In this document: piece by piece, positions 8,237 through 17,389 of the stretch | Layout of the letters: each line of letters opens with the position of its first letter | Numbering within the stretch: position 1 is the first letter of the stretch | Source of the DNA: Streptomyces caniscabiei | GTDB taxonomy: Bacteria > Actinomycetota > Actinomycetes > Streptomycetales > Streptomycetaceae | Assembly (NCBI RefSeq): GCF_014930365.1 | Contig: NZ_JABXWI010000001.1 | Location: forward strand, 383,958-447,957 | Reading direction: 5' to 3' | Length of the DNA: 64,000 bases | Notes under the pieces: model-generated | Seen by the model: the letters and a program-made list of their open reading frames with translations, nothing else | Database searches by the model: none | Told to the model about the DNA's origin: nothing | Made by a program: the position numbers and the translations under genes

Positions 8237-9439
8237 TTGCCCCGCACACCCGTACTCGCCCCTGCCCGCCTCCGGGCCGTCGTCGTGGCCGCCCTGCTGG
8301 TGCCGCTCGCCGCCTGCTCGGCGAGCGCCGGCCCCGGCGCCCCGGACACCGGGGGGACGCCGGGCGCCGACGACCGTCCTGTCACGGTCACCGTCTCGCC
8401 CACGGGGGAACAGGTCCCGGCGGGCGTGCCCGTGCGGGTCACGGCGGCGGGCGGCCGACTCACCTCGGTGACCGTCACCGACGCCGAGAACCACCGGCTG
8501 ACCGGCAAGGTCGCGGCCGACGGCCGGTCATGGGTCTCCGACCGCAAGGCCGTACCCGGCGCGGCCTACACGGTGACGGCGGCGACCCGGACCGAGGGCG
8601 GAACGGCCGACAGCACCAGGGCCGCCTTCACCACGGCCGCGGCGGGCAAGGTGAACAAGGTCGACTGGCGGCCGGGCGCCGCCACGACCGTCGGAGTCGC
8701 CCAGCCGATCTCCCTGGTCTTCGACCATCCGGTCGAGAACCGGGCCGAGGTCGAGAAGCAGCTCAGGATCACCACCTCGAACGACACCGAGGGCTCCTGG
8801 GGCTGGATCAGCGACTGGTCGGGCAAGGACCGGGTGGACTGGCGGCCCAGGACGTACTGGAAGCCCGGCACCAAGGTCACGCTGAACGCCGAGTTGAACG
8901 GCACCGACTCGGGCGCGGACGGCGGCTGGTTCGTACGCGACTACACGACCACCTTCACCATCGGCGCCCGGCAGGTGGTCAAGGTCGACCTCGACAGTCA
9001 CCAACTCACCCTCGTACGCGACGGCGAGACGGTCCGGTCCCTGCCGGTCTCCGGCGGCACGCCCGGCGGTGACAAGCGCTCCTGGCGCGGAACCGCCGTG
9101 CTCATGGCCAAGGAGGGCACGATCAACATGAACTCCGAGACGGTGGGCCTGGGCAACGCCTACGACAAGATGGTCGACCACTCGATGCGGCTGACCTGGT
9201 CGGGCATGTACGCGCACGCCGCCCCGTGGAACGCGCGCTACTTCGGCAACGCCAACCGGAGTTCCGGCTGCATAGGGATGAGCGACGCGGACGCGGCCTG
9301 GTTCTACGGGCAGGTGCGGCCGGGCGACCCGTTCGAGATAACCGGCGAGGACACCAAGGGCGTGGTCGCGCCCGGGAACGGCTTCGGCGCGTGGAACCTC
9401 TCGTGGACCGAGTGGCAGGGGCTGAGCGCGCTGCGCTGA
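8237..9439 (+). CDS. Lipoprotein L,D-transpeptidase
   Basis: A 400-residue wall cross-linking enzyme that makes 3-3 links between meso- or LL-A2pm residues. I start it at TTG 8237 because GGAG lies 6 bases upstream and the frame then opens with a lipoprotein signal (LLVPLAACSAS, lipobox Cys near residue 25). Two immunoglobulin-like domains follow (about 45-150 and 150-265), then the YkuD catalytic domain (about 265-385). It has the catalytic His in MYAHAAPWN and the Cys in RSSGCIGMS, Cys345; the GCIGM form instead of GCVRM is usual for actinobacterial Ldts. It ends close to the convergent YrhK gene. Confidence 0.92.
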   Translation: MPRTPVLAPARLRAVVVAALLVPLAACSASAGPGAPDTGGTPGADDRPVTVTVSPTGEQVPAGVPVRVTAAGGRLTSVTVTDAENHRLTGKVAADGRSWVSDRKAVPGAAYTVTAATRTEGGTADSTRAAFTTAAAGKVNKVDWRPGAATTVGVAQPISLVFDHPVENRAEVEKQLRITTSNDTEGSWGWISDWSGKDRVDWRPRTYWKPGTKVTLNAELNGTDSGADGGWFVRDYTTTFTIGARQVVKVDLDSHQLTLVRDGETVRSLPVSGGTPGGDKRSWRGTAVLMAKEGTINMNSETVGLGNAYDKMVDHSMRLTWSGMYAHAAPWNARYFGNANRSSGCIGMSDADAAWFYGQVRPGDPFEITGEDTKGVVAPGNGFGAWNLSWTEWQGLSALR

Positions 9440-9510
9440 GCGGCGGGTCCGGCTTCCCGCCCGCCTCCGGCTCCTCGGCGTCCGCCTCGCCGCCGGGGCA
9501 GGGCGCCGCG

Positions 9511-10353
9511 TCAGGGGCGCTCGTAGAACTGGAGGAGGCCGCCGACGGAGAAGCAGGCGGCGCCGATCAGGGTGGTCCAGTTGGCGATGTCGGCGTTGAT
9601 CAGGCTGCCGGTGGAGGGCCGGGTGAAGGCGGCGAGCGCCGAGAGCATGAAGAGGACCGAGCCGAACTGGTTCACGGCGACGATCCACCAGCCGAGGCTG
9701 CGCCGGCGGACGCAGAGCCGGCCGTGACAGATCTCGGCGAACGCGAGGTGGCCGGAGATCAGGAAGAGCGCGCATCCGATCACGTCCGGGGCCCAGATCA
9801 GCCGGTTGATCTGCTGCGCGCTCAGCCCCTGGAGGAAGGAGTCGATCAGATCGACGGCGAACACCAGGGTGCCGGCGAAGAGGACGAACGCGCTCAGCCA
9901 GTCGAGTCGCGCGGGCTCGTAGCTCCACCAGCGCCAGCCGTGGGTGACGAGCCGACCCTCGCCGCCCGGCACATGGCGGGGCGCGTCGACGACCTGGAGC
10001 AGGGAGACGTAGCCGCCGGTGTTGAAGAAGAGGCCGCCGGCGAAGTAGACGGACGCGCAGGTGGTCGCGTCGCCGGAGCCGAACTGGGCGAGGCCGGCGC
10101 CCACCGCGAAGAGGGCCCCGCCGATGACGAAGGCGCTCGCGGCGGCGGCGTTGAGCCCACGCAGCCGGTGCAGCGCGACGTCGTCGGCGCTGGTGTGCCG
10201 TGCGGTGGGTGAGCCGGGCGGGCTGACGGCGATGATCCCGCGCCGGCGGGCGGGCCGGGACTCCCATACGGCCGTTCCTCCGTCCGGGAGGGACCAGGTG
10301 AGCCTGGTGGTGAACGGTCCCGAACCCTCGGCGCGCTGCTCGGCTTGTCCCAC
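9511..10353 (-). CDS. YrhK-domain integral membrane protein
   Basis: About 280 residues, GTG start at 10353. After a soluble N-terminal 70 residues there are six to seven hydrophobic segments: AASAFVIGGALFAVGAGLAQF, ASVYFAGGLFFNTGGYVSLL, DWLSAFVLFAGTLVFAVDLI, VIGCALFLISGHLAFAEI, WWIVAVNQFGSVLFMLSAL and WTTLIGAACFSVGGLLQF. The repeated FxxGG(L/Y) pattern at helix ends is typical of YrhK-type domains. No function is established. It is convergent with the L,D-transpeptidase gene. Confidence 0.75.
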   Translation of the reverse strand: MGQAEQRAEGSGPFTTRLTWSLPDGGTAVWESRPARRRGIIAVSPPGSPTARHTSADDVALHRLRGLNAAAASAFVIGGALFAVGAGLAQFGSGDATTCASVYFAGGLFFNTGGYVSLLQVVDAPRHVPGGEGRLVTHGWRWWSYEPARLDWLSAFVLFAGTLVFAVDLIDSFLQGLSAQQINRLIWAPDVIGCALFLISGHLAFAEICHGRLCVRRRSLGWWIVAVNQFGSVLFMLSALAAFTRPSTGSLINADIANWTTLIGAACFSVGGLLQFYERP

Positions 10354-10422
10354 GGGCCGAGCGTAGAGGGCCCGCCGTGGTGTCGTACGAGCGCAACGCC
10401 GCCGTCCGTGCTTCCGCCGGGC

Positions 10423-11082
10423 TCAGGAGGGGCGGACCAGGCCCGCGTCGTACGCGAAGATCACCGCCTGGACGCGGTCGCGGGCGCCGATCTTGGCGAG
10501 GACCCGGCTGACGTGGGACTTCACGGTGGACTCGGCGAGGTGGAGCCGTTCGGCGATCTCGGCGTTGGTCCAGCCGGAGGCGACCCCGCCGAGGACCTCC
10601 CGTTCCCGTGCGGTCAGGTCGGCGAGGCGGCGTTCCTGCTCGGAGCCGTGTCCGCCGGGCGCGTGGCGGGTGAAGGTGTCGATGAGCCGGTGCGTGACGC
10701 TGGGCGAGACGACGGAGTCCCCGGCGGCCACCGCGCGGATGCCGACGACGAGTTCGTCGGGGCGGGCGTCCTTGAGGAAGAAGCCGCTGGCTCCGGCGCG
10801 CAGCGCCTCGTAGGCGTACTCGTCGAGGTCGAACGTGGTCAGGACGAGGACCTTGGAGCGACCGCCCGTCCCGACGATCCGGCGGGTGGCCTCGATGCCG
10901 TCCATGCCGGGCATCCGGACGTCCATCAGGACGACGTCGGGGCGCAGTTCGGCTGCCATGCGGACGGCCTCGCCGCCGCCCGCCGCCTCGCCGACGACGG
11001 TCATGTCGGGCTGGGCCTCCAGCAGCATGCGGAAGCCGAGGCGTTGCAGGTGCTGGTCGTCGACGACGAGGACGGTGGTCAT
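10423..11082 (-). CDS. NarL/LuxR-family response regulator
   Basis: 219 residues. The receiver domain carries the acidic pair VDDQ near the N-terminus and the phospho-acceptor Asp54 in VLMDVRMPGMDG, with Lys in GFFLKDARPDEL. The C-terminal LuxR helix-turn-helix is LTAREREVLGGVASGWTNAE followed by STVKSHVSRVLAKIGARDRV. Its start overlaps the stop of the upstream kinase by ATGA, so the two are translationally coupled and the kinase is its partner. The regulated genes are not evident from the window. Confidence 0.95.
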   Translation of the reverse strand: MTTVLVVDDQHLQRLGFRMLLEAQPDMTVVGEAAGGGEAVRMAAELRPDVVLMDVRMPGMDGIEATRRIVGTGGRSKVLVLTTFDLDEYAYEALRAGASGFFLKDARPDELVVGIRAVAAGDSVVSPSVTHRLIDTFTRHAPGGHGSEQERRLADLTAREREVLGGVASGWTNAEIAERLHLAESTVKSHVSRVLAKIGARDRVQAVIFAYDAGLVRPS

Positions 11083-12512
11083 GCCGGGCTCTCCTTCGGG
11101 GTGCGGGCGGTGGTGCCGGTGGGCGGGGTGGTCCGCAGCCGGGCCCGGACGGTCCAGCCGCCACGGGTGTTGGGGCCGGCGGAGACGCTGCCCTCGTACA
11201 GGGCGGCTCGCTGGCGCATGCCGACCACGCCCCGGCCGCCGCTGCCCCGGCCGCCGCCGCTGCCGTCGCCACGCCGGTCCGTTCCGGCGGCGTGCGGCGG
11301 GCCGGTGTCCTCGACGACGACTCGGACGAGGTGGGCGTCGGCCGTGACGGAGACGCCGACGGTGGTGTCGGTGCCCGCGTACTTGAGGCTGTTGGTGAGG
11401 GCCTCCTGGACGATGCGGTAGACGGCGAGCTGGAGGCCCTGGCTGAGTGCGGTGAGGTCGCCCTCGGTGTGCAGGGTGGCGGTGGGGCAGGCGCCCCGGA
11501 CCCGTTCCATCAGGGCGTCGAGGTCGGCCAGGCCCGGCTGCGGGGCGAGCGGGGCCTCGTCCCGTGGCATGTCGTCCTCGCCGATCACGGCGAGGAGGCG
11601 GCGCAGTTCACCGAGGGCGTCACGGCCGCTGTCGGCGATGACGCGCAGCGTGTCGGCGCCGCGTCCGGGGTCGGTCCGGGTGAGGGCGGCGGCTCCGTCG
11701 GCGAGGCCGACGACGACGGCCAGGGTGTGGCCGAGGATGTCGTGCATCTCGCGGGAGACGCGGGCGCGTTCCTGGGCGGCGGCCAGCCGGGCCTGCTGGT
11801 CGCGCTCCTTCTCCAGCGCGGTGAGCGCGGCGTTCACCAGGCGGCTGGCCAGCCCGAGTCCGGCGCACGCCCACAGCAGGAGGACCGTCAGGAGCGTGAC
11901 CACGTCGGGGCGGGTGATCTGCTCCAGCTGATGGCCGCTGCGGGCGAAGAAGGCCCAGCCGAGGATCCACACGAGGGCGACGACGACGGCGCCGGCCAGT
12001 CGGCGCGGGGGCTCGCGACGGCCCACCTGGTAGAGGGCCACCACCCAGGCGGTGGCGGAGCCGGTGACGGTGTCGAGCGGGAACGAGACCGTCAGGACGG
12101 CCGTGGTGACGGCGAAGACGAGCAGCGGCGCGCGTTCCCGCCACAGCAGCGGGACCGCGAACGCGGCCGCGAGGGCCAGTGCGACCGGGACGCCGGGGCC
12201 GTCGGAGGTGTCCAGCGCGGGAGGCAGGCCGAGCACCACGCACAGGACCGGCACCCCCCACCGCCGGACCCGTGGGTGGGCCCGGTCGGCCATGCGCCAC
12301 GAGGCGAGCCGGACGACGAGGGAGAGGATGACGCGGTACTCGGGATCGCTCATCAACGGCCCCGGAATGCGCAGCACCCGCTCGCCGGCGGAGCCGGGGT
12401 CGGGTGAGGGTGCGGGTGCGGGTGTGTTCGGTGGGGTCACGGTCTCCAACGCTTCAGGTGCGGGGGGCTCCGCCCTCCGGCCCCGGGGGTGAGCTGCCGG
12501 GCCGAGGTTCAT
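11079..12512 (-). CDS. NarL-type sensor histidine kinase
   Basis: Up to 477 residues. Five to six membrane helices occupy about residues 75-230 (for example VPVALALAAAFAVPLLW, LLTVLLLWACAGLGLASRLV). They are followed by a HisKA_3 dimerisation domain with the phospho-acceptor His in RVSREMHDILGHTLAVVVG, and a HATPase domain (VYRIVQEALTNSLKYAGTD, GRGVVGMRQRAAL). It pairs with the response regulator that overlaps its stop codon. The N-terminus is uncertain: ATG 12512 gives a Pro-rich 50-residue lead, while ATG 12352 (MSDPEYRV) would also fit. A short 8-base tandem repeat overlaps the first start. Confidence 0.92.
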   Translation of the reverse strand: MNLGPAAHPRGRRAEPPAPEALETVTPPNTPAPAPSPDPGSAGERVLRIPGPLMSDPEYRVILSLVVRLASWRMADRAHPRVRRWGVPVLCVVLGLPPALDTSDGPGVPVALALAAAFAVPLLWRERAPLLVFAVTTAVLTVSFPLDTVTGSATAWVVALYQVGRREPPRRLAGAVVVALVWILGWAFFARSGHQLEQITRPDVVTLLTVLLLWACAGLGLASRLVNAALTALEKERDQQARLAAAQERARVSREMHDILGHTLAVVVGLADGAAALTRTDPGRGADTLRVIADSGRDALGELRRLLAVIGEDDMPRDEAPLAPQPGLADLDALMERVRGACPTATLHTEGDLTALSQGLQLAVYRIVQEALTNSLKYAGTDTTVGVSVTADAHLVRVVVEDTGPPHAAGTDRRGDGSGGGRGSGGRGVVGMRQRAALYEGSVSAGPNTRGGWTVRARLRTTPPTGTTARTPKESPA

Positions 12513-12530
12513 GGGTTCATGGGTTCATGG
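12507..12530. repeat. GTTCATGG tandem repeat at kinase start
   Basis: Three exact tandem copies of the 8-mer GTTCATGG; on the minus strand this reads CCATGAAC three times, so three successive ATG codons in different frames lie at the proposed kinase start. Copy-number change would shift which ATG is in frame. Confidence 0.8.
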
Positions 12531-12704
12531 ACACGCCGGCCGGTCCGTCCCTTTCGGGTGGAGGGTACGGCCTGGCCGGGTGAGGCTCCCCGGCGGCGCT
12601 CCGCGGGCCGGCCGGGGCGCGGCGGCGGCCCGGCTCCGCCGGAGCACGGCAGCATGGCGGCGGCCCGGCTCCGCCGCGACGGCGCGGAGATCACCGGAAG
12701 GGCC

Positions 12705-13727
12705 CTAACCGTGCAGTTCGCGGTAGGCGGCGACCGCGCCCGGGTGCAGGGGGACCGCGCCGGTGGAGATCAGGCTGCGGACGTCGAGGAACTGGGTACC
12801 GAGGGCCGTGGTGGGGACGAGGCGGGTCGCCCGGCGGACCAGTACGCGGGTGAGGGCGGCGGCGACGGGCACGGGCAGGTCGGGGCGGCACAGGAGCAGG
12901 TTCGCCACCCCGATGGTCGCCACCTCGGGGGTCCCCCGGTACGCCCCGGCCGGCACCGTCACCGCTTCCAGACCCGAGCCGGTCGGTCCCGAGCCGGTCG
13001 GTCCCGGGCCGCCGCGCAGCCGGGGCAGCAGGCCGGCCAGCGGCAGGAGGCGGATGCCTGGGCGGGCTTCGAGGCCGGAGAGCACGGGCAGCGGGACGCC
13101 GCCCGCGACCAGCAGGGCGTCGATGGCGCCGTCCCGCATCGCACGCGCCGCCCGCGGCATCAGCAGGTGGCGGACCCGCACGTCGCCGCCCGGGGTCAGC
13201 CCCGCGGCCCGCAGGAGGCGGTCGCCGAGGACCGCGCCGCCGGAGCCGGGCGCGCCCAGGGAGACGGTGCGCCCCGCCAGGTCGGCGACGCCGCGGACGG
13301 TCGAGTCGGCGCGCACGGCCAGCTGTATGTAGTTCTCGTAGACCCTGCCGATGGCGCGCAGCGGGACGGCGCGGTCGAACGGCGCGGTGCCGCCGTACGC
13401 GGCCCACGCGATGTCCGCCAGGGCCAGCGCGGCCTCGGCCCGGCGGGCCTGGAGCAGCCGTACGTTGGCCACGCTGCCCTCGCTGTTGACCACCTCGCAG
13501 GAGAGCCGGGGGTAGACGGTCGTGACCTGGTCGGCGAGGAGCCGGCCGAAGGCCGTGTAGAACCCGTCGGGTTCGCCGGTCGCGATCCTCAGCTCACCCT
13601 CCGGGCCACGGTCCGCGTGCCGTACGTCGGCCGCCGCGGCCCCGGCCAGCAGCCCGGTGCACGCCGCCGCGCGCAGAGCGGCGTGCAGGGCGGTGCGGCG
13701 GGTGGGAAGAGGCGCCGGGCCGTTCAC
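12705..13727 (-). CDS. TAXI-family substrate-binding protein
   Basis: 340 residues, GTG start overlapping the stop of the kinase upstream (GTGA). The N-terminus has an Arg-Arg motif (TRRTALHAALRAAACTGLLA) that could be Sec or Tat export, followed by a TAXI/NMT1-like binding fold: LRIATGEPDGFYTAFGRLLA, VNSEGSVANVRLLQARRAE, GRVYENYIQLAVRADS, GRTVSLGAPGSGG and AIDALLVAGGVPLPVL. TAXI proteins normally feed carboxylates to a DctMQ-fused TRAP permease, but none is encoded here. The neighbours are a histidine kinase, its regulator and an MHS transporter, so it may act as a ligand-sensing partner of the kinase. Confidence 0.88.
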   Translation of the reverse strand: MNGPAPLPTRRTALHAALRAAACTGLLAGAAAADVRHADRGPEGELRIATGEPDGFYTAFGRLLADQVTTVYPRLSCEVVNSEGSVANVRLLQARRAEAALALADIAWAAYGGTAPFDRAVPLRAIGRVYENYIQLAVRADSTVRGVADLAGRTVSLGAPGSGGAVLGDRLLRAAGLTPGGDVRVRHLLMPRAARAMRDGAIDALLVAGGVPLPVLSGLEARPGIRLLPLAGLLPRLRGGPGPTGSGPTGSGLEAVTVPAGAYRGTPEVATIGVANLLLCRPDLPVPVAAALTRVLVRRATRLVPTTALGTQFLDVRSLISTGAVPLHPGAVAAYRELHG

Positions 13728-15115
13728 TCCGGTCGCCCCTTCGGCAGTACGACCCGCACCCGCAGGCCGTGCGGCTCCGTCGTCGCGAATTCGACGTGGC
13801 CGCCGTGGCCGGTCACCAGTTGTTCGGCGATCGCCAGGCCCAGTCCGCTGCCGCGGACGTCACGGTGGCGCTCCGAGCGCCAGAAGCGGGTGCCCGCCTG
13901 GGTCAGCTCCCCGGTGGCGAGCCCCGGCCCGTCGTCCCGGACCTCGAACACGGCGGCGGGGCCCTCGGTGGAGCAGCGCGTGGTGACGTGGGCGCCGCTC
14001 CCGGCGTACTTGATCGCGTTGTCGAGGAGGATGTCGGCCATCTGGGCCAGGTCGCCCTCCGCGCAGGTCATGAGGACGGGCGGGCCGGGGACGAACTCCA
14101 GCCGGACTCCGGCCTGTTCGGCGACCGGACGCCACAGCTGGGCCTGGGCCGCGGCGACCGCCGTCGCGTCGCAGGAGGCCTGACGCGCGTCCGTGACGGA
14201 CAGTTCGCCGGCGCGGTGTTCGGCGTTCGCGAGGGCGAGCAGGTCGTCCAGGAGGTGCTCCATGCGTTCGAGCTCGGCCGTGACGCCGGTGTAGGTGCGG
14301 GTGGCGGAGACGGGCAGCCGGGACTGGAGCGAGTCGATGCGCAGGCGCAGCGCGGCGAGCGGATTGCGCAGCTGGTGCGAGGTGTCGGCCACCAGACGGC
14401 GCTGCTGTTCCAGCGCGGTGGTCACCGCGTCGGCCATGCGGTTGAAGCCGGTGGCCAGCTGGCGCAGTTCGGGCGGGCCGCCGGCCCGGGCGTGCTCGGC
14501 CGGCAGCCCGGCCGCCAGCGCGCCGACCGCGCGGTCCAGGCGGTGCAGGGGGCGTACGACCCACCGCGTGGCGGAGCGGGCGAGCAGCACACAGGTCACC
14601 GCGAACAGGCCCGCGCCCGCCAGGACCAGTGCCCAGCGCAGCGCGATGTCGTCCGCGGCGGCCCGCACCGCGACCCGCAGGACCACGGCGCCGGAGACCC
14701 GGGTGCCGGTGCCCACCGGGCGGGCGAGCAGACGGGTGCCGCGCGACCAGGGGCGCAGGGTGCCCCCGGGCGAGACGCGCTGGTTGCGCAGCGCCGCGTC
14801 GACCAGGCGGGCGACGGCGGGGTCGGCGGCGCGCATGCCGCCCGTCTGCGCCACCGGGGCGCGACGGGCGTCGACGACCACGACCGCCTCGCCGTACAGC
14901 TCGGTGTAGCGGGTCACCTCGGCGGTCAGCGCGCCGGTGTCGCCGCTCTCGGCGGCCTGCTCGGCCAGTCCGGCGAAGCGGTCGAGGTCGGCGGTGCGGG
15001 CCGCGACGAGCTGCTGGGTGCGCTGGGACGCGGTGGCGCCCAGCAGGGGGACGGCGAACCCGGCCACCGCGAGCACGGCGAAGGCCAGGACGACGGTCAG
15101 CACCCGGGTGCGCAC
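13724..15115 (-). CDS. HAMP-type sensor histidine kinase
   Basis: About 463 residues from GTG 15115, chosen because it gives an immediate membrane helix (VRTRVLTVVLAFAVLAVAG) 17 bases after the regulator stop. An extracytoplasmic region (about 30-160) is followed by a second helix (WALVLAGAGLFAVTCVLLA), a HAMP linker, HisKA with the phospho-acceptor His in DTSHQLRNPLAALRLRI, and HATPase with boxes DNAIKYAGSGAHV, RDDGPGLATGEL and GSGLGLAIAEQL. It resembles TctE/QseC-type kinases, some of which sense tricarboxylates via binding proteins. It is the partner of the OmpR-type regulator at 15133-15792. Confidence 0.93.
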   Translation of the reverse strand: MRTRVLTVVLAFAVLAVAGFAVPLLGATASQRTQQLVAARTADLDRFAGLAEQAAESGDTGALTAEVTRYTELYGEAVVVVDARRAPVAQTGGMRAADPAVARLVDAALRNQRVSPGGTLRPWSRGTRLLARPVGTGTRVSGAVVLRVAVRAAADDIALRWALVLAGAGLFAVTCVLLARSATRWVVRPLHRLDRAVGALAAGLPAEHARAGGPPELRQLATGFNRMADAVTTALEQQRRLVADTSHQLRNPLAALRLRIDSLQSRLPVSATRTYTGVTAELERMEHLLDDLLALANAEHRAGELSVTDARQASCDATAVAAAQAQLWRPVAEQAGVRLEFVPGPPVLMTCAEGDLAQMADILLDNAIKYAGSGAHVTTRCSTEGPAAVFEVRDDGPGLATGELTQAGTRFWRSERHRDVRGSGLGLAIAEQLVTGHGGHVEFATTEPHGLRVRVVLPKGRPE

Positions 15116-15132
15116 GGTCGGCCCCGGCCCGC

Positions 15133-15792
15133 TCAGCCGCCGAACCGGTAGCCGAAGCCCCGGATGGTGGTCAGCACGTCGGGGCGGCCGAGCTTGGCCC
15201 GCACCTGGGTGAGGTGGACGTCGAGGGAGCGGGAGACGGCGAGGTAGGCGTCGCCCCACACCTCGTCCATCAGCTGCTGGCGGCTGACGGCCGTACCGGC
15301 GCGGGCCGCCAGCACGGCCAGCACCGCGAACTCCTTCGTCGTCAGCCGCACCTCGGCGCCGCCGACCGTCACCCGGCGGGCGTCGAGGTCGACCTCGACG
15401 TCGTCGACGCGGACCGTGCGCGGCGCCGGGGCGGCAGGTGCCCCGGCGCGGCGGGTGACGGCGTCGATGCGGGCCAGCAGCTCGGCCAGCCGGACCGGCT
15501 TGACCAGGTAGTCGTCCGCGCCCAGCCGCAGCCCGCGCACCACGGACCGCTCGTCGCCCCGGGCGGTGAGGACCACCACCGGCAGGCCGCTCACCGCGCG
15601 CAGCTTGCGCAGTACCTCCAGGCCGTCGAGGTCGGGCAGGCCGAGGTCGAGGAGGAGCAGGTCGGCCTGTCGGTGGCGGGCGAGGACGTCCTCGCCGCGC
15701 CGTACCCGGGTGGACAGGTGGCCGTGCTCGTACAGGGCCTCGGCCAGCGCACCGGCCACGCCGTCGTCGTCCTCCGCCAGCAGTACGTGCAC
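15133..15792 (-). CDS. OmpR-family response regulator
   Basis: 219 residues from GTG 15792. A GTG at 15798 also exists but overlaps the ribosome binding site GGAAGGAG. Receiver: acidic AEDDD near residue 8, phospho-acceptor Asp49 in LLLLDLGLPDLDG, VVLTARGDE and Lys in DDYLVKPVRLAELLAR. The winged-helix effector is at about 125-219 (LTTKEFAVLAVLAARAG, YLAVSRSLDVHLTQVRAKL, TIRGFGYRFGG). It lies between the MHS transporter gene and its cognate kinase in one operon, so the transporter is a likely target or partner. Confidence 0.95.
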   Translation of the reverse strand: MHVLLAEDDDGVAGALAEALYEHGHLSTRVRRGEDVLARHRQADLLLLDLGLPDLDGLEVLRKLRAVSGLPVVVLTARGDERSVVRGLRLGADDYLVKPVRLAELLARIDAVTRRAGAPAAPAPRTVRVDDVEVDLDARRVTVGGAEVRLTTKEFAVLAVLAARAGTAVSRQQLMDEVWGDAYLAVSRSLDVHLTQVRAKLGRPDVLTTIRGFGYRFGG

Positions 15793-15833
15793 GGTCACCT
15801 CCTTCCGTCCCTCAAGATCTGTCCGCGTCCGCC

Positions 15834-17192
15834 CTACGGGCGGGCGGCTTCCTCGTCGAGCGGCGAGCCGTCCGACGTCTCGCGCATCCGAATGTAGACG
15901 AGCAGCGAGATCAGGACGCAGGCGGTGACGTAGTAGAAGTACCAGCTCTCGTGCCCGGCGTTCTTGAACCAGAGGGCGACGTACTCGGCGGTCCCGCCGA
16001 ACAGGGCCACGGTCAGCGCGTAGGGCAGGCCGACGCCGAGGGCCCGGATCGAGGTCGGGAACAGCTCGGCCTTCACGATGGCGCTGATCGAGGTGTAGAG
16101 GGAGCTGACGGCGAGCGGTACGACCATGAGCAGGAACGCGTACACGGGGTCGCTGGTGCGCGAGAGCAGGGTGAGCGAGGGCACCACCGTCACGGCGCCC
16201 AGCACCCCGAACGCGATCAGCATCGGGCGGCGTCCCACCCGGTCGGAGAGCAGCCCCATGACCGGCTGGAGCACGACGAACACGAGCAGCGCGAAGAAGT
16301 TGATCCAGGCCGCCGTGGGCTTGGCGATGCCGCTGGTGTTGACCATGAACTTCTGCAGGTAGGTCGTGTACGTGTAGAAGAACAGGGTGCCGCCCATGGT
16401 GAGGCCGACGACGACCAGGCACTGCCGCGGGTAGGACAGCAGCAGCCGCAGGCTGCCACGGGCCGGCTCGCCGCCCTGCCGCTTCCCGTCCTCGCCCCCG
16501 GCCTCGGCCGCCGCGCGCTCGAAGCTCTCCGACTCGTCCATGCCGCGCCGCAGCCACAGGACGACGACCGCGCCCGCCGCGCCCACGACGAACGCGATCC
16601 GCCAGCCCCACGCCTCCATCTGCGCGGTGCTGAGCACCTGCTGGAGGACGATCTGCAGGCCGAGCGCCGTCAGCTGGCCGGCGATGAGGGTGACGTACTG
16701 GAAGCTGGAGTAGTAGCCGCGGCGGCCGGGCGAGGCCACCTCGGACATATAGGTGGCCGAGGTGGAGTACTCGCCGCCGACCGACAGGCCCTGGAGCAGC
16801 CGCGCGGCCACCAGGAGCACCGGCGCGGCGACCCCGATCGAGCCGTACGAGGGGGTCAGCGCCACGATCAGCGAACCGGCCGCCATGAGCGTCACCGACA
16901 GGGTGAGCGCCGCGCGCCGGCCGCGGCGGTCGGCGTAGCGGCCGAGGACCCAGCCGCCGATCGGCCGCATCAGGAAGCCGACGGCGAACACGGCGGCGGT
17001 GTTCAGCAGTTGGGCGGTCTGGTCGCCCGAGGGGAAGAAGACGGAGGCGAAGTAGACGCTGAAGGCGGTGTACGCGTACCAGTCGTACCACTCGATCAGA
17101 TTGCCGATCGATCCGCGCACGATGTTGCTGACGACCCTGCGTTCGTCGCGGCGCGGCTCGCGCGCCCGCTCGGTCGTGGTCTGTGTGGCCAT
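15834..17192 (-). CDS. MHS-family (KgtP/ShiA/ProP-like) MFS transporter
   Basis: 452 residues from ATG 17192 (AAGGGAG upstream). Twelve helices are visible. Family signatures of the metabolite:H+ symporters are present: GNLIEWYDWYAYTAFSVYFA near the N-terminus, RPIGGWVLGRYADRRGRRAA between helices 2 and 3, LQGLSVGGEYSTSATYMSE in helix 4, and PVMGLLSDRVGRRPML in the second half. Substrates in this family are dicarboxylates, 2-oxoglutarate, shikimate, citrate or betaines; a carboxylate fits the adjacent TctE-like kinase and TAXI binding protein. It appears to be the first gene of a four-gene operon. Confidence 0.92.
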   Translation of the reverse strand: MATQTTTERAREPRRDERRVVSNIVRGSIGNLIEWYDWYAYTAFSVYFASVFFPSGDQTAQLLNTAAVFAVGFLMRPIGGWVLGRYADRRGRRAALTLSVTLMAAGSLIVALTPSYGSIGVAAPVLLVAARLLQGLSVGGEYSTSATYMSEVASPGRRGYYSSFQYVTLIAGQLTALGLQIVLQQVLSTAQMEAWGWRIAFVVGAAGAVVVLWLRRGMDESESFERAAAEAGGEDGKRQGGEPARGSLRLLLSYPRQCLVVVGLTMGGTLFFYTYTTYLQKFMVNTSGIAKPTAAWINFFALLVFVVLQPVMGLLSDRVGRRPMLIAFGVLGAVTVVPSLTLLSRTSDPVYAFLLMVVPLAVSSLYTSISAIVKAELFPTSIRALGVGLPYALTVALFGGTAEYVALWFKNAGHESWYFYYVTACVLISLLVYIRMRETSDGSPLDEEAARP

Positions 17193-17315
17193 CGGAACTC
17201 CCTTGTCAGCGGCCCGGGAGCACACAGAGTCGACGGCGGAGCGGCGCCGCTCAACAGCGGGAACGAAGTCCTAACAGTCCCTTAGGGCTGAGGTGACGGC
17301 ACCCGCGTCCGCGGT

Positions 17316-17358
17316 GGCGCCGTCGGCCCTCCCAGGGAGCGGGAGAGCCGACGGCGCC
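17316..17358. terminator. Strong hairpin terminator
   Basis: An inverted repeat of GGCGCCGTCGGC, extended by CCTCCC/GGGAG, lies about 30 bases downstream of the stop of the large secreted hydrolase (minus strand) and upstream of the MHS operon. Confidence 0.8.
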
Positions 17359-17389
17359 TCATGGAGGTGCGCGGTGTGTGAGGGATCGC

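Noticed and set aside
8528..11272. Open frame of about 910 codons on the minus strand spanning the transpeptidase, YrhK and response-regulator genes
   Set aside because: It runs through three well-supported genes, and its translation is Pro/Arg-rich with no domain.
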